In this document: positions 35,744 to 45,522 of the stretch, one piece after another
How the letters are laid out: each line of letters opens with the position of its first letter
Position numbering within the stretch: position 1 is the stretch's first letter
Assembly (NCBI RefSeq): GCF_045635475.1
Contig: NZ_JBJGXI010000003.1
Location: 103,451-167,450 of the forward strand
Source: JBJGXI01 sp045635475
GTDB taxonomy: Bacteria > Bacillota > Bacilli > Bacillales > Amphibacillaceae
Direction: 5' to 3'
DNA: 64,000 nt
Notes under the pieces: model-generated
What the model was told of the DNA's origin: nothing
Seen by the model: the letters and a program-made list of their open reading frames with translations, nothing else
Database searches by the model: none
Position numbers and translations under genes: made by a program

Positions 35744-37057
35744 TTATTTTTTAAATTTGTTACGATTCAACTTCTTTTTAATTTGTTGTTGTTGATATTT
35801 CATTTTTTTCTTATATCCCGGCTTCACTTTGTTCGGCTTTTTTACTTTTCTCCATGCTTCTGTTTCTGCATCTGATTCTGTCTTTTTCCGCTTCTTTCTC
35901 TCGTTCCATGCTTTAACCTCTTGCCATTCACCATTCTTTACATCATAGCTTTGGAAAGATAGTCCTTTTTTCTCCAAGCGCTCTACTAAGGCTATGTCCT
36001 CATCAGTATACAAGTTAATAGCAATGCCTTCCGCACCTGCACGCGCTGTTCGGCCAACCCGATGAATGTAGAATTCCTCTTCCTTCGGTAATTGTGCATT
36101 TATGACATGACTTACACCTTTTATATCTATCCCTCTAGAAGCAAGATCTGTAGCTACAATATACTGATAGCGCAAGCCTTGGATATCCTTTAATACACGT
36201 TTCCGCTCTCTTGGCGTTAATCCACCATGGATTAAACCGACTTCTAGGCCCTTTTCCGTTAAATCTGCTGCTAACTCATCTGCTTTATCTTTACCATTTG
36301 CAAAGATGATTGCTAGATAAGGATTAATTGTCTCTGATATACGAAAGATAACTTCAGCAATTGAACGATGGCGTAATGGTACAAGTCGATGCTCCATCGT
36401 TTCCGGTGAAAGCCGTTGCTCGTCAATCCGGAAATGATTTGGGTTCTCAAGATATTTTTTTAAGAAATGCTGCAGTCGTTCCGGAATTGTTGCTGAAAAA
36501 ACTAACAACTGAATCGATTCATCTGCTCGTACAAGAATTTTATCTACCTCTTCAATAAATCCTAGATCCAACATTAAATCTGCTTCATCAATGACGAATG
36601 ATTTGGCTGAATGAATGTTTAATGCGCCCTCTTCAATTAAATCTAATATTCTCCCTGGGGTACCGACAACAACATGTGGCATCACTTTTAATTTTTCAAT
36701 TGTCTTCTTTTTATCTGTTCCACCAATAAATAATTTTGAGGTCCACACACTTGTTTTATCTGCATAGGCAATTACCTGTTTGACAACATCATGAATTTGT
36801 ATCGCCAATTCTCTTGTTGGAGCTGTAACTACAAATTGGACTTCTTCTTTTGACTCTTCTATCTCGTTAAAAAGTGGCAATAGATAGGCATGTGTCTTTC
36901 CAGATCCTGTATGTGACTGGCCAATTACACTTTCCCCGCGAAGCACTGCCGGAATTACTTTTTGCTGTATTGCTGTTGGTTCATAAAAACCTAGTCGATC
37001 TATCACATCCGTTATCGTCGGATTAATAGCATATTGTTTAAATAAATGGTTGTCCAT
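35744..37057 (-). CDS. cshB: DEAD-box RNA helicase CshB
   Basis: 437 residues. Motifs: Q motif PTAIQQKVIP, Walker A QSHTGSGKTHAY, FVIDEADLMLD, SATIP, and HRVGRTARAG. A very basic C-terminal tail (about 390-437) likely binds RNA. Family role: cold-shock RNA unwinding and RNA turnover. RBS AAAGGAG. Placed between nfo and ispH as in B. subtilis yqfR. Confidence 0.95.
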   Translation of the reverse strand: MDNHLFKQYAINPTITDVIDRLGFYEPTAIQQKVIPAVLRGESVIGQSHTGSGKTHAYLLPLFNEIEESKEEVQFVVTAPTRELAIQIHDVVKQVIAYADKTSVWTSKLFIGGTDKKKTIEKLKVMPHVVVGTPGRILDLIEEGALNIHSAKSFVIDEADLMLDLGFIEEVDKILVRADESIQLLVFSATIPERLQHFLKKYLENPNHFRIDEQRLSPETMEHRLVPLRHRSIAEVIFRISETINPYLAIIFANGKDKADELAADLTEKGLEVGLIHGGLTPRERKRVLKDIQGLRYQYIVATDLASRGIDIKGVSHVINAQLPKEEEFYIHRVGRTARAGAEGIAINLYTDEDIALVERLEKKGLSFQSYDVKNGEWQEVKAWNERKKRKKTESDAETEAWRKVKKPNKVKPGYKKKMKYQQQQIKKKLNRNKFKK

Positions 37058-37150
37058 TATAAAACTCCTTTAACTAACTCTTATTCCGTTACTTTCCTAT
37101 TATAGAGAAGTATAAAGAAAAATGCACATCTCGCTAAAAATTAATTTCTT

Positions 37151-37179
37151 TTGTCATATAGTAGTTTTACCTTTATAAT
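37151..37179 (+). promoter_or_regulatory. putative sigma-A promoter of ispH
   Basis: TTGTCA, a 17-bp spacer and TATAAT, 60 bp before the ispH start. Near-consensus. Confidence 0.65.
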
Positions 37180-37239
37180 GGATGTGATGCTTAAAAAAGA
37201 CAAAAGCTGTTTCTACTATTTACCCGAGGGGGAACCGAA

Positions 37240-38190
37240 ATGGAAGTAATTAAAATCGCTCCACGTGGTTATTGCTACGGAGTTGTAGACGCAATGGTTA
37301 TTGCTCAAAATGCAATAAAAGATCCAAATCTGCCCCGACCAATTTATATTCTAGGGATGATTGTTCATAATTCACATGTAACAGATGCCTTCCAAATGGA
37401 AGGAGTTATTACACTTGATGGCAAAAATAGAGAAGAATTGTTAGAAGACATACACGAAGGTACAGTTATTTTTACAGCTCATGGTGTATCACCACAAGTA
37501 AAAGAGCGCGCAAGAGTAAAAGGATTGACTGTATTAGACGCTACGTGCCCAGATGTAACGCGTACTCATGATTTAATTAGGGATAGAGTCGCAGAAGGCT
37601 ATGAAGTAGTTTATATCGGTAAAAAGGGACACCCAGAGCCAGAAGGGGCAATTGGCGTCGCTCCTGGACATGTTCATTTAGTCCAAACAGAAACGGATGT
37701 TGAAAATTTACATCTTGATCATGATAAAATCATCGTTACAAACCAAACCACGATGAGTCAGTGGGATGTTTATGACGTTATGCAGAAAGTGAAAGAAAAA
37801 TATCCTCAAACAGAAATGGTAAGAGAAATCTGTATGGCTACACAGGTTAGGCAAGAAGCCGTTGCCGAACAAGCGAAAGAAGCAGATTTAACATTAGTAG
37901 TTGGAGATCCTAGAAGTAACAACTCCAATCGATTAGCTCAAGTTTCACAAGAAATTGCTGGTACAGTTGCTTATCGAATCGCTGATGTTAGTGAAATTAA
38001 ACTAGAATGGCTTAAAGATGTTAAAAAAGTTGCGGTAACCGCAGGTGCATCTACGCCAACACCAATTACCAAAGAAGTTATTAAGTTTATCGAAACATAT
38101 GATTTAGAAAACGACGAAACATGGGATACAAAATCAAATGTAGAGCAACACAAAATTCTACCTAAAGTAAAAGCGAAGAAAAATGCTTAA
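37240..38190 (+). CDS. ispH: 4-hydroxy-3-methylbut-2-enyl diphosphate reductase IspH
   Basis: 316 residues. The three [4Fe-4S] cysteines are in PRGYCYGV (residue 12), DATCPDV (about 103) and EICMATQVRQ (about 199). Last step of the MEP pathway, giving IPP and DMAPP. The C-terminal tail is Lys-rich. RBS GAGGGGGAA. Confidence 0.97.
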   Translation: MEVIKIAPRGYCYGVVDAMVIAQNAIKDPNLPRPIYILGMIVHNSHVTDAFQMEGVITLDGKNREELLEDIHEGTVIFTAHGVSPQVKERARVKGLTVLDATCPDVTRTHDLIRDRVAEGYEVVYIGKKGHPEPEGAIGVAPGHVHLVQTETDVENLHLDHDKIIVTNQTTMSQWDVYDVMQKVKEKYPQTEMVREICMATQVRQEAVAEQAKEADLTLVVGDPRSNNSNRLAQVSQEIAGTVAYRIADVSEIKLEWLKDVKKVAVTAGASTPTPITKEVIKFIETYDLENDETWDTKSNVEQHKILPKVKAKKNA

Positions 38191-38422
38191 ATAAGAAAAG
38201 CCCAGAGCGCCCGTTAAGCAACGTAGCGACTGGATCGAATCGGCTGAGATAAAGGATTCATGCCCCCGCATAGGTGATATGTCGACGTTTTACTACAAGT
38301 TCGCTTTTAGTAGACCTTCCATAAAACTTGAATCGATGATGACTTATCGTAGGGCGATTCGTGAAGTCTCGCTAGTTGCTGGGCGCTCGGAGCTAGACAT
38401 CTTAATTTTGTTATTTCCTAGC
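38191..38422 (+). repeat. family A structured repeat, copy 4
   Basis: About 232 bp with all landmarks: CAGAGCGCCCGTTAAGC, GCGACTGGATCGAATCGGC, TGAGATAAAGGATTCATGCC, ATGTCGACGTTTTACTACAA, CGATGATGACTTATCGTAGG and GCTGGGCGCTCGGAGCTAGA. It starts right after the ispH stop, between convergent ispH and yqfO. Confidence 0.85.
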
Positions 38423-38428
38423 AATAAG

Positions 38429-38463
38429 AAAACATCCCCCAACATGGAATTGGGGGATGTTTT
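38429..38463. terminator. terminator between ispH and yqfO
   Basis: AAACATCCCCCAA pairs with TTGGGGGATGTTT. A and T runs on both sides, so it may be bidirectional. Confidence 0.9.
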
Positions 38464-38467
38464 ACTT

Positions 38468-39586
38468 TTACACAAATTTAAATGGATCAGTACTTACATT
38501 TGAAATGATAACTTCTGTGTCTAAATTAGCATCCTTTAACTGTCTTTGCAGATGAGATTGTACAGCCTGCTTCATCACTTTTTCAACATAATGTCCAGGA
38601 TCAATCACAGATAGTCCCATTTGCTCTGCATCCTGTGCCTCATGGAAGGCCATATCTCCAGTCACATAAACGTCTGCGCCCATTGCTTTTGCCTGGTTAA
38701 TGAATCCCTTGCCACTTCCACCAAGAATTGCAACCTTTTGTACTATTTCATTAAGATTCCCAGTAACCCGAACGACTGAAACTTCTAGCTTCTTTTTAAC
38801 CACTTCACAAAAATCACTTAATAACATCGTTTCGGGCAATTGACCAATTCTTCCAGCACCAATCGGATTACCTTGATTTTTAAGAGGAATGAGATCATAA
38901 GCAACTTCCTCATACGGATGTGCTTCTTGAACAGCTTCGATTGCACGTTTAATTAAGTGATCCGGAACAATCGTTTCAATTCTTGCTTCTTCTACTTTTT
39001 CCTCTTCACCTTGCTTGCCTATATAAGGATTTGTACCCGCAAGTGGCTTAAAGGAACCTTCTCCTCTGCTTTCAAAGAAACAATCGCTATAATTACCAAT
39101 ATGACCAGCACCCGATTCAGCCAATGCAGTTTTTATCCTTTGTGCATGACTAACTGGAGAATAAACAACTAGTTTGTAGAGCGATTCATATGTATCCGGA
39201 ATTAACACCTTCGTATCATAAACACCCAGCTTGTCAGCTAATATATCACTAACTCCACCACAAGCGATATCGAGGTTTGTATGAGCTGCATATACACTTA
39301 TATCGTGCTTGATTAACTTTTCTATCACACGTCCCTTAGGAGTGTTTGTATTTACGCTCTTTAAAGCGCTAAACAGTAAAGGATGATGTGCAATAATCAA
39401 ATTCACTTGTTTTTCAATCGCTTCATCTACCACATTTTCTAATACATCTAAACTAATCATTACCTTACTAATTGGTTTATTGAGTGTTCCTACTTGCAAA
39501 CCTACATTATCCCAATCATATGCAAGCTGCTTAGGCGCCCAAGCTTCCAATATGTCTATGATTTCTTTACCTTGCACTGTCATCAT
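38468..39586 (-). CDS. yqfO: Nif3-like dinuclear metal centre protein YqfO
   Basis: 372 residues: Nif3/DUF34 halves with an inserted CutA1-like domain (about 130-225), as in YqfO. Metal motifs: IIAHHPLLF (about 64-72), YAAHTNLD (about 98) and VTGDMAFHEAQDAEQ (about 315). Related proteins are called GTP cyclohydrolase 1 type 2 homologues; the true reaction is unsettled. Overlaps trmK by 20 bp. Confidence 0.92.
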   Translation of the reverse strand: MMTVQGKEIIDILEAWAPKQLAYDWDNVGLQVGTLNKPISKVMISLDVLENVVDEAIEKQVNLIIAHHPLLFSALKSVNTNTPKGRVIEKLIKHDISVYAAHTNLDIACGGVSDILADKLGVYDTKVLIPDTYESLYKLVVYSPVSHAQRIKTALAESGAGHIGNYSDCFFESRGEGSFKPLAGTNPYIGKQGEEEKVEEARIETIVPDHLIKRAIEAVQEAHPYEEVAYDLIPLKNQGNPIGAGRIGQLPETMLLSDFCEVVKKKLEVSVVRVTGNLNEIVQKVAILGGSGKGFINQAKAMGADVYVTGDMAFHEAQDAEQMGLSVIDPGHYVEKVMKQAVQSHLQRQLKDANLDTEVIISNVSTDPFKFV

Positions 39587-40286
39587 CTAATACCTCCTGA
39601 ATCATCGATATTTCCGATTCAAAATGTGCGATTTTGTCTTGATCTGGCATCGTAGCTTTCTTCATTTGCGATAATGCCAATTGTCTTTTTTCCTGCTCTA
39701 TCTTCCACTTGGCGAAGAATGGAGCCGTCCTTTGTTTTAACAAATGCGGACCAAATAACAATTGCTTCTGCTTATCGTCTTCTTTGTAAGGGGATGACTG
39801 CTCATTTTTATCTGCTACTAAAACTTCATAAATATGACCATCTTCTTCTAAAATACTTTCTATTACCAAGTTATAATGATTCTGATCAAACCATTTGCGG
39901 ACTGAAATTGCATCAACATTTGGTTGGGTAATGATTCTGTTTGCTTTTCCAAGTTTACTTTTTCCGTGTTCTAGAATTTGCGTGATGAGCGTGCCACCCA
40001 TACCTGATATCGTTATTTGATTTACTTCATCAGCGGCTATGACAGCGAGGCCATCCCCTTTTCTTACTTGAATTTGATGTGTAAGATTATAATACTCGAC
40101 CGTTTTTCTCGCATTTTGGAACGGCCCCTCATTTATTTCTCCTGCAATCGCCTGTGCCTGAGGATCCCTCGCACATACGACACATGGTAAATAAGCATGA
40201 TCTGATCCAATATCAGCAAAATTTGCAGCGGTTGGAAGAAAAGATGCTACTAATTGTAGACGGTTAGATAATGTACTTTCCTGCAA
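39567..40286 (-). CDS. trmK: tRNA (adenine-N1)-methyltransferase TrmK
   Basis: 239 residues. SAM-binding ADIGSDHAYLP (about 25-35), ISGMGGTLI (about 95), and a C-terminal coiled coil (about 180-235). Methylates A22 of tRNA. TTG start at 40286 follows AAGGAGGT; the frame stays open upstream across the cccA terminator without a ribosome site. Overlaps yqfO, as in B. subtilis. Confidence 0.93.
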   Translation of the reverse strand: MQESTLSNRLQLVASFLPTAANFADIGSDHAYLPCVVCARDPQAQAIAGEINEGPFQNARKTVEYYNLTHQIQVRKGDGLAVIAADEVNQITISGMGGTLITQILEHGKSKLGKANRIITQPNVDAISVRKWFDQNHYNLVIESILEEDGHIYEVLVADKNEQSSPYKEDDKQKQLLFGPHLLKQRTAPFFAKWKIEQEKRQLALSQMKKATMPDQDKIAHFESEISMIQEVLDDDSAR

Positions 40287-40308
40287 ATTATTATACCTCC
40301 TTAAAAAG

Positions 40309-40343
40309 AAAAGCTTTCTGCTCATTCCCCAGAAAGCTTTTCA
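40309..40343 (-). terminator. terminator of cccA
   Basis: GAAAAGCTTTCT pairs with AGAAAGCTTTTC around an 11-base loop; T run on the minus strand. Confidence 0.9.
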
Positions 40344-40353
40344 TACTACTATA

Positions 40354-40716
40354 TTATTTCTTTTCTGCTAACCACTCTGCAAGCACTTCTGCTTCTTCAC
40401 CTTTTACTACACCCGGAGGCATAGAGGTTCCTTCAATACCGTTTTGAATAATGTTTAAAATCTGATCTGCGTCATATTTACTACCAATATTTTGTAAGTT
40501 CGGACCAGTACCACCAGCAAGGTCTGCACCATGACAGACTGTACAGTTTTGAGAAATTTGTTCTGGATCCGTATTTACTTCTTGTGATTCCCCGCCGCCT
40601 TCTCCAGCCATTTCAATCTTTTCTTGTTGATTTAGCCCTACCATAGATAAGACGATAATTGTAAGAATTCCCAATACAGCGATCAGTGCATAAGGGATAA
40701 CCGGGTTTTTCTTCAT
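40354..40716 (-). CDS. cccA: cytochrome c-550, membrane anchored
   Basis: 120 residues. An N-terminal membrane helix (about 8-27), a Gly/Glu/Gln linker, and a c-type haem domain with CTVCHG (about 57-62) and axial Met in TSMPPG (about 96). Electron carrier on the outer face of the membrane. Start at 40716 follows AGGAGGAAG. The open frame extends 35 codons upstream and is not coding. Confidence 0.93.
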   Translation of the reverse strand: MKKNPVIPYALIAVLGILTIIVLSMVGLNQQEKIEMAGEGGGESQEVNTDPEQISQNCTVCHGADLAGGTGPNLQNIGSKYDADQILNIIQNGIEGTSMPPGVVKGEEAEVLAEWLAEKK

Positions 40717-40937
40717 GATTTTCTTCCTCCTTATGTAACCCCTTTTTCCATAAAAAACTCGACTTGGACAAACTACTATTATTTTACTGTAAAAAGTGAA
40801 TCGAGAAAAGGAAAAAGACAATTAAAAATAAAAAAATTTTAGTATGTAGATTGCTGGTTATCTTTTTCCAGTTTCGATATTAATTTGCATTAACTAATTG
40901 AATTAAGTAAAATAAGAAGCAAGTAATTAAGAAGCCA

Positions 40938-40981
40938 TTGCACAGTCACTGCAATCGTTTCATTTTACAATGACTGTGCAA
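40938..40981. terminator. hairpin downstream of sigA
   Basis: An 11-bp perfect inverted repeat TTGCACAGTCA/TGACTGTGCAA (40938-40948, 40971-40981) lies 15 bp past the sigA stop. No T run follows, so if it is a terminator it is not a canonical one. Confidence 0.45.
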
Positions 40982-40995
40982 ATAATTGTACATAC

Positions 40996-42117
40996 TTATT
41001 CTAAAAAGTCTTTTAGTCGTTTGCTACGACTTGGATGACGTAACTTTCGTAATGCTTTTGCCTCTATCTGTCTAATCCGCTCTCTCGTCACACCAAACAC
41101 TTTCCCTACTTCTTCTAATGTTCTAGTTCGCCCATCGTCTAAACCAAAGCGTAATCTTAACACATTTTCTTCTCTATCTGTTAACGTGTCCAGAACATCT
41201 TCTAGCTGTTCTTTTAATAGCTCATATGCCGCATGATCAGAAGGTGAGGTTGCTTCTTGATCTTCAATGAAATCACCTAAATGTGAGTCGTCTTCTTCAC
41301 CGATTGGCGTTTCTAAAGAAACAGGCTCTTGTGCGATTTTTAATATTTCACGCACTTTATCCGGTGTTAATTCCATTTCCTTGGCAATTTCTTCTGGAAT
41401 AGGCTCACGACCAAGATCTTGAAGTAGCTGTCTTTGCACTCGAATTAACTTATTTATCGTTTCAACCATATGAACCGGAATCCGAATCGTTCTTGCTTGG
41501 TCAGCAATTGCACGGGTAATCGCTTGGCGAATCCACCAGGTAGCATACGTACTAAATTTGTAACCTTTACGGTAGTCAAACTTTTCTACCGCTTTGATTA
41601 AACCCATGTTACCTTCTTGAATTAAATCAAGAAATAACATACCACGGCCAACATAGCGTTTAGCAATACTTACAACTAGTCGAAGGTTTGCTTCTGCTAG
41701 ACGTTTTTTAGCTTCTTCATCGCCTTCTTCGATTCTTTTAGCAAGGCTAATTTCTTCCTCAGCAGATAATAAATCAACACGACCAATTTCTTTTAAATAC
41801 ATCCGAACTGGATCATTTATTTTTATCCCGAGAGGAACACTTAAATCACTAAGATCAAATTCTTCCTCTTTAGAAAGCTGTTGCATGCTTGGGTCCTCTT
41901 CAGAATCACCAATTACTTCTATTCCTTGTTCACCTAGGTACTCATAATACTCATCCATTTCATTTGATTCTAATTCAAATGTAGACAGACGTTCTGCGAC
42001 TTCTTCATAAGCCAGAACACCGCGCTTTTTCCCTAGTTCGAGCAATTGTTCTTTTGCTTGTTCTAATGTTAGTTCATTTTCGTTTTCTTTAGAACGTGAT
42101 GGCTTATTATTTGCCAT
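40996..42117 (-). CDS. sigA: primary sigma factor SigA (RpoD)
   Basis: 373 residues. Region 1.1 (1-70), then DPVRMYLKEIGRVDLL (region 1.2), DLIQEGNMGLIKAVEKFDY (2.3-2.4), YATWWIRQAI, and the region 4 helix-turn-helix VFGVTRERIRQIEAKALRKL. ATG 42117 is preceded by GGAAGGAGGGGG; upstream codons in the frame are not used. Downstream of dnaG, as in the classic macromolecular-synthesis operon. Confidence 0.98.
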   Translation of the reverse strand: MANNKPSRSKENENELTLEQAKEQLLELGKKRGVLAYEEVAERLSTFELESNEMDEYYEYLGEQGIEVIGDSEEDPSMQQLSKEEEFDLSDLSVPLGIKINDPVRMYLKEIGRVDLLSAEEEISLAKRIEEGDEEAKKRLAEANLRLVVSIAKRYVGRGMLFLDLIQEGNMGLIKAVEKFDYRKGYKFSTYATWWIRQAITRAIADQARTIRIPVHMVETINKLIRVQRQLLQDLGREPIPEEIAKEMELTPDKVREILKIAQEPVSLETPIGEEDDSHLGDFIEDQEATSPSDHAAYELLKEQLEDVLDTLTDREENVLRLRFGLDDGRTRTLEEVGKVFGVTRERIRQIEAKALRKLRHPSRSKRLKDFLE

Positions 42118-42152
42118 GAGTCCCCCTCCTTCCAATCTTACTTACTATATTC

Positions 42153-43973
42153 TTAGTGCGGATTTTTAATTTGTTTTTGAATCTCTAATATTTTCATGCC
42201 TATTTGTGCTGCCTTGACCGGATCACTCTGCTTTTCAGCGAGCTTTTGCTCCGCTCGTAACGATTTTATTAATGCTTTATCGCTATGCTCTGATTTTATA
42301 GTATAAATATAATCATTAACCTCTTTATCACTAATATCCGTATTGATGGGATGCATTGCAATTTGTGTAACAAGATTCTGACTTGCTTCATCCGGCAATG
42401 TCTCAATAAAGTGACTTACATTTGGTAAATGACCTTCTTCATAAAACGCATATAAGTAGGTGACAATTATTTTATGCATCTCAATATTAAATGACGCGCC
42501 TAGTTCCTCTTGCACCTTTTCTGCTATTTGCATATCATAAAGCATATATGCAATCAGTAACTTTTCTGCATTATGAAAGGCAGGTAATAATTTTGTTGAT
42601 TTATACAGGTTATTTGTCATCTTAGTATGGCTCGTTTGAGTAGGCTTATCCCGTTTAAATCCTATCTTTTGCCTGCGCGACTGGATTTCTTGAGCCAATG
42701 TAGATAATGACAAATCAAAATCATTGACAATTTCCTTTAAATAATGTTCTCTTTCTACCGGTCGTTCAATTAATGCTATTTCATCAAGTACACTTTCAAC
42801 ATATTGTATGCGATCTCCTTCTAGATTTAGATTATAATCTTTTTTAATAAAATTCATCACAAATGTCATATACGTGTCACTTGCTGCTATAACCTCGTTT
42901 TTAAACCGTTCTGAGCCATATGTTCTGATAAATTCATCTGGATCTAATCCATCAGGCATCGATGCAATTTTGGTTTGACAGCCTATCTTATGGAGTAATT
43001 TAGCTGCTTTATAGCTAGCTTGATACCCCGCTTTGTCCGAATCATAGCAGATAATTACTGTATCCACATACCTCCGTAAAAGCTTTGCCTGGGACTCAGT
43101 TATTGATGTTCCTAATGTCGCAATCCCATTTTTAACTCCGGCTTGATGTGCAGCGATAACGTCCATATATCCTTCAAAAAGAATCGCTTCTCCTTGCTTT
43201 CGGATATTCCCTCTTGCTAAGTCAAAGTTATAAAACAACTTTCCTTTTTGAAATAACTCTGTTTCTGGGCTATTCAAATATTTAGGCTCAGAGCTTCCAA
43301 GTGATCTACCACCAAAAGCTATTGCTTTGCCTTGATGGTTTCGAATTGGGAACATGACTCTACCTCTAAAACGGTCAAACACTTCATTTTGCTCTGTTAC
43401 TGTTAACAATCCTGCCTTAACCATCGACTGTTTGTGAAAACCTTTTTTTTCGAGAAACTGAACGATAAAATCCTTAGAATTAGGAGAAAACCCTAATTGA
43501 AATGTGTCAATTGTATCATCCGAGAAACCCCGTTCCTTTAAATACTGGTAGCCTTCCTTACCCTCTTTTGTATGTCTTAGCAAATGGTGGTATAGTTTAG
43601 TTAACCATTCATAGGCTTGAAGGAAATCTTGAGTTTCTTTGTTAACCTGTTGATTGGGTTGATTTGTCGAAGACTCTTCTGGCAGATTGTGACCACTCTT
43701 ATCGGCAAGAAACCTTAAAGCCTCATAAAAGGAATAGCCCTCTAATTCCATTAAAAAAGTGAACACATTTCCGCCTTTACCACAGCCAAAGCAATGGAAA
43801 ATTTGCTTATCTTGTGTAACCGAAAAGGACGGGGATTTTTCACCATGAAATGGGCATAACCCAAAGAAGTTCCTACCCTGTTTTTTTAATTGTACGTATT
43901 CTCCAACAATATCAACGATGTCGTTTGCTTTTCTAATTTCTTCAATCGTTTCATCTGGAATTAGTCCAGCCAT
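42153..43973 (-). CDS. dnaG: DNA primase
   Basis: 606 residues. CHC2 zinc finger (CPFHGEKSPSF, FHCFGCGKGG; about residues 40-65), Toprim domain with FEGYMDVIAAHQAG (about 265) and CYDSDKAG, and a C-terminal helicase-interaction domain. Makes RNA primers at the replication fork. ATG 43973 (MAGLIPDETIEE) gives the family length. Ribosome site GGTGG is weak. Confidence 0.97.
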   Translation of the reverse strand: MAGLIPDETIEEIRKANDIVDIVGEYVQLKKQGRNFFGLCPFHGEKSPSFSVTQDKQIFHCFGCGKGGNVFTFLMELEGYSFYEALRFLADKSGHNLPEESSTNQPNQQVNKETQDFLQAYEWLTKLYHHLLRHTKEGKEGYQYLKERGFSDDTIDTFQLGFSPNSKDFIVQFLEKKGFHKQSMVKAGLLTVTEQNEVFDRFRGRVMFPIRNHQGKAIAFGGRSLGSSEPKYLNSPETELFQKGKLFYNFDLARGNIRKQGEAILFEGYMDVIAAHQAGVKNGIATLGTSITESQAKLLRRYVDTVIICYDSDKAGYQASYKAAKLLHKIGCQTKIASMPDGLDPDEFIRTYGSERFKNEVIAASDTYMTFVMNFIKKDYNLNLEGDRIQYVESVLDEIALIERPVEREHYLKEIVNDFDLSLSTLAQEIQSRRQKIGFKRDKPTQTSHTKMTNNLYKSTKLLPAFHNAEKLLIAYMLYDMQIAEKVQEELGASFNIEMHKIIVTYLYAFYEEGHLPNVSHFIETLPDEASQNLVTQIAMHPINTDISDKEVNDYIYTIKSEHSDKALIKSLRAEQKLAEKQSDPVKAAQIGMKILEIQKQIKNPH

Positions 43974-44440
43974 TAGAAAACCACCATGCTTTACATTTAT
44001 TCTATAGAGACAAAGAAATCCCTTCATATTTCGACATTTTTTTTTAGAAAATCGAAAAAAAATTTTCTCTTCGAAAAAAATTATGAAAGAAATCCACTTC
44101 CTATGTATATTTCTACGCTGAACCTTACAATATAATCTTACCTCTTTTTATTTAGCTATAAACATTACGAGCAAATGGATCGCTTCAAGAGCGACATTTA
44201 CCACTCAGTATGTGTAAGCATCATATTATAAATATGTGCATAGACAAATATTCTACATAAAACGGAAAGAATCCTTCCTACTTTTTAGATATTTTTCAAA
44301 ACAGTTATCTTAGAACCATTTTTACACAAAAAGTAATTATAATACAAAAAAATAAAAATTGCTATGATTTTTTTGCGTTTTTTTACGTTTTTCGTAGTTT
44401 TTTTAATAAAAAAGGTTGTTTTCTAATGATTTTTTGTTTT
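43974..44440. other. AT-rich non-coding region upstream of dnaG
   Basis: About 470 bp between dnaG and the family B repeat with no plausible gene. Runs of A and T are frequent and probably hold the dnaG-sigA promoter, but I could not place a clear one. Confidence 0.6.
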
Positions 44441-44454
44441 TGAGCAAAATAACT

Positions 44455-44600
44455 AAACTCCGACATAGTGCTCGTGATTTCCGCTCCAGGCAGTCGCTTT
44501 TCGCGGCCACGGCTTCATCTGTTCGAGGAGGCTCACTAGCCCCCCGCGGAAAGCAAAGTGCATTTCCTGAGTGGGAAATGCACTTTCCAACTAAGTCGGC
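44455..44600 (+). repeat. family B GC-rich palindromic repeat, copy 2
   Basis: Carries the 36-bp core identical to copy 1 (44525-44560) followed by a perfect 13-bp hairpin, AAAGTGCATTTCC and complement (44555-44567, 44574-44586). The 5' part is shorter than in copy 1. Confidence 0.75.
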
Positions 44601-44647
44601 GTTTACTTCCAATACGAAGCAACAAACTTTACGAAAAAAAGCCCAAT

Positions 44648-44686
44648 AAAAATGCTTAGCTCTATCAAAAGAGCTAAACATTTTTC
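44648..44686 (-). terminator. terminator of the PEP-synthase regulator gene
   Basis: TTAGCTC pairs with GAGCTAA around eight bases, with A and T runs extending the stem. Just past the gene's stop codon. Confidence 0.85.
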
Positions 44687-45493
44687 TCATTTTTTATTCA
44701 TCATATTAATAATTAGATTGGCTGTTTCTTCAACAGCTTTATTCGAAACATCAATTACATCACAACCAATTCGATCAACAATTTGTTCAAAGTGATGTAA
44801 TTCTAATTGAATTCTTTCCATGTTGGCATAGCTAGCCTGACTTCCTAGACCTAATGCTCTTAATCTTTCTCGTCTTATATCATTAAGTTTTTCTGGGCTA
44901 ATCTTTAAACCAATACACATCGATGGTGACACTTTAAATAATTCACTAGGAGGATTCACCTCAGGAACGATTGGTACATTGGCAACTTTGAACTTTTTGT
45001 GAGCAAGATATTGAGATAGAGGAGTTTTAGACGTTCTTGACACACCAATTAGCACAATATCAGCACGACCAATTCCTCTTGGGTCTCGCCCGTCATCATA
45101 TCTTACCGCAAACTCGATTGCCTCTACACGCTTAAAATAGTCTTCATCCAGCTTATGGACAAGACCAGGCTCTTGTCGTGGTGCTTGGTTGTATACTCTT
45201 GCCATTGCATCCATCATTGGACCCATAATATCAATACATTCAATTCCGTAAATTGCTGCTTCCTTTTTTAAGTATTTACGAAATACCGGGTCTACTAATG
45301 TGAAGCTGATGATCGCTCCATTTCGATTTGCCTGTTCAATCGTCTGCTTTAAAATATTTAAGTTATCTACATAGGGAACTCGGAATAGTTTATAATTCCC
45401 TTCGTAGCTAAATTGACTCAAAGCTGCTTTAACGACTAGTTCTGCAGTTTCACCAACCGAATCTGATATAACATATACAATTGGTCTCTCCAT
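44687..45493 (-). CDS. yqfL: pyruvate, phosphate (water) dikinase regulatory protein
   Basis: 268 residues, DUF299/PpsR family. P-loop-like GVSRTSKTPLSQYLA (about 148-162). These proteins phosphorylate and dephosphorylate pyruvate dikinases. In B. subtilis yqfL follows ccpN, which is absent here: the gene starts 29 bp after glyS. RBS GAGGAGGGAG. Confidence 0.94.
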   Translation of the reverse strand: MERPIVYVISDSVGETAELVVKAALSQFSYEGNYKLFRVPYVDNLNILKQTIEQANRNGAIISFTLVDPVFRKYLKKEAAIYGIECIDIMGPMMDAMARVYNQAPRQEPGLVHKLDEDYFKRVEAIEFAVRYDDGRDPRGIGRADIVLIGVSRTSKTPLSQYLAHKKFKVANVPIVPEVNPPSELFKVSPSMCIGLKISPEKLNDIRRERLRALGLGSQASYANMERIQLELHHFEQIVDRIGCDVIDVSNKAVEETANLIINMMNKK

Positions 45494-45522
45494 CTACTCC
45501 CTCCTCTCTCTTACCCCACAAA

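Noticed and set aside
44403..44690. Open frames on both strands of 95 and 77 codons
   Set aside because: They run across family B copy 2 and the terminator of the next gene; no ribosome site.
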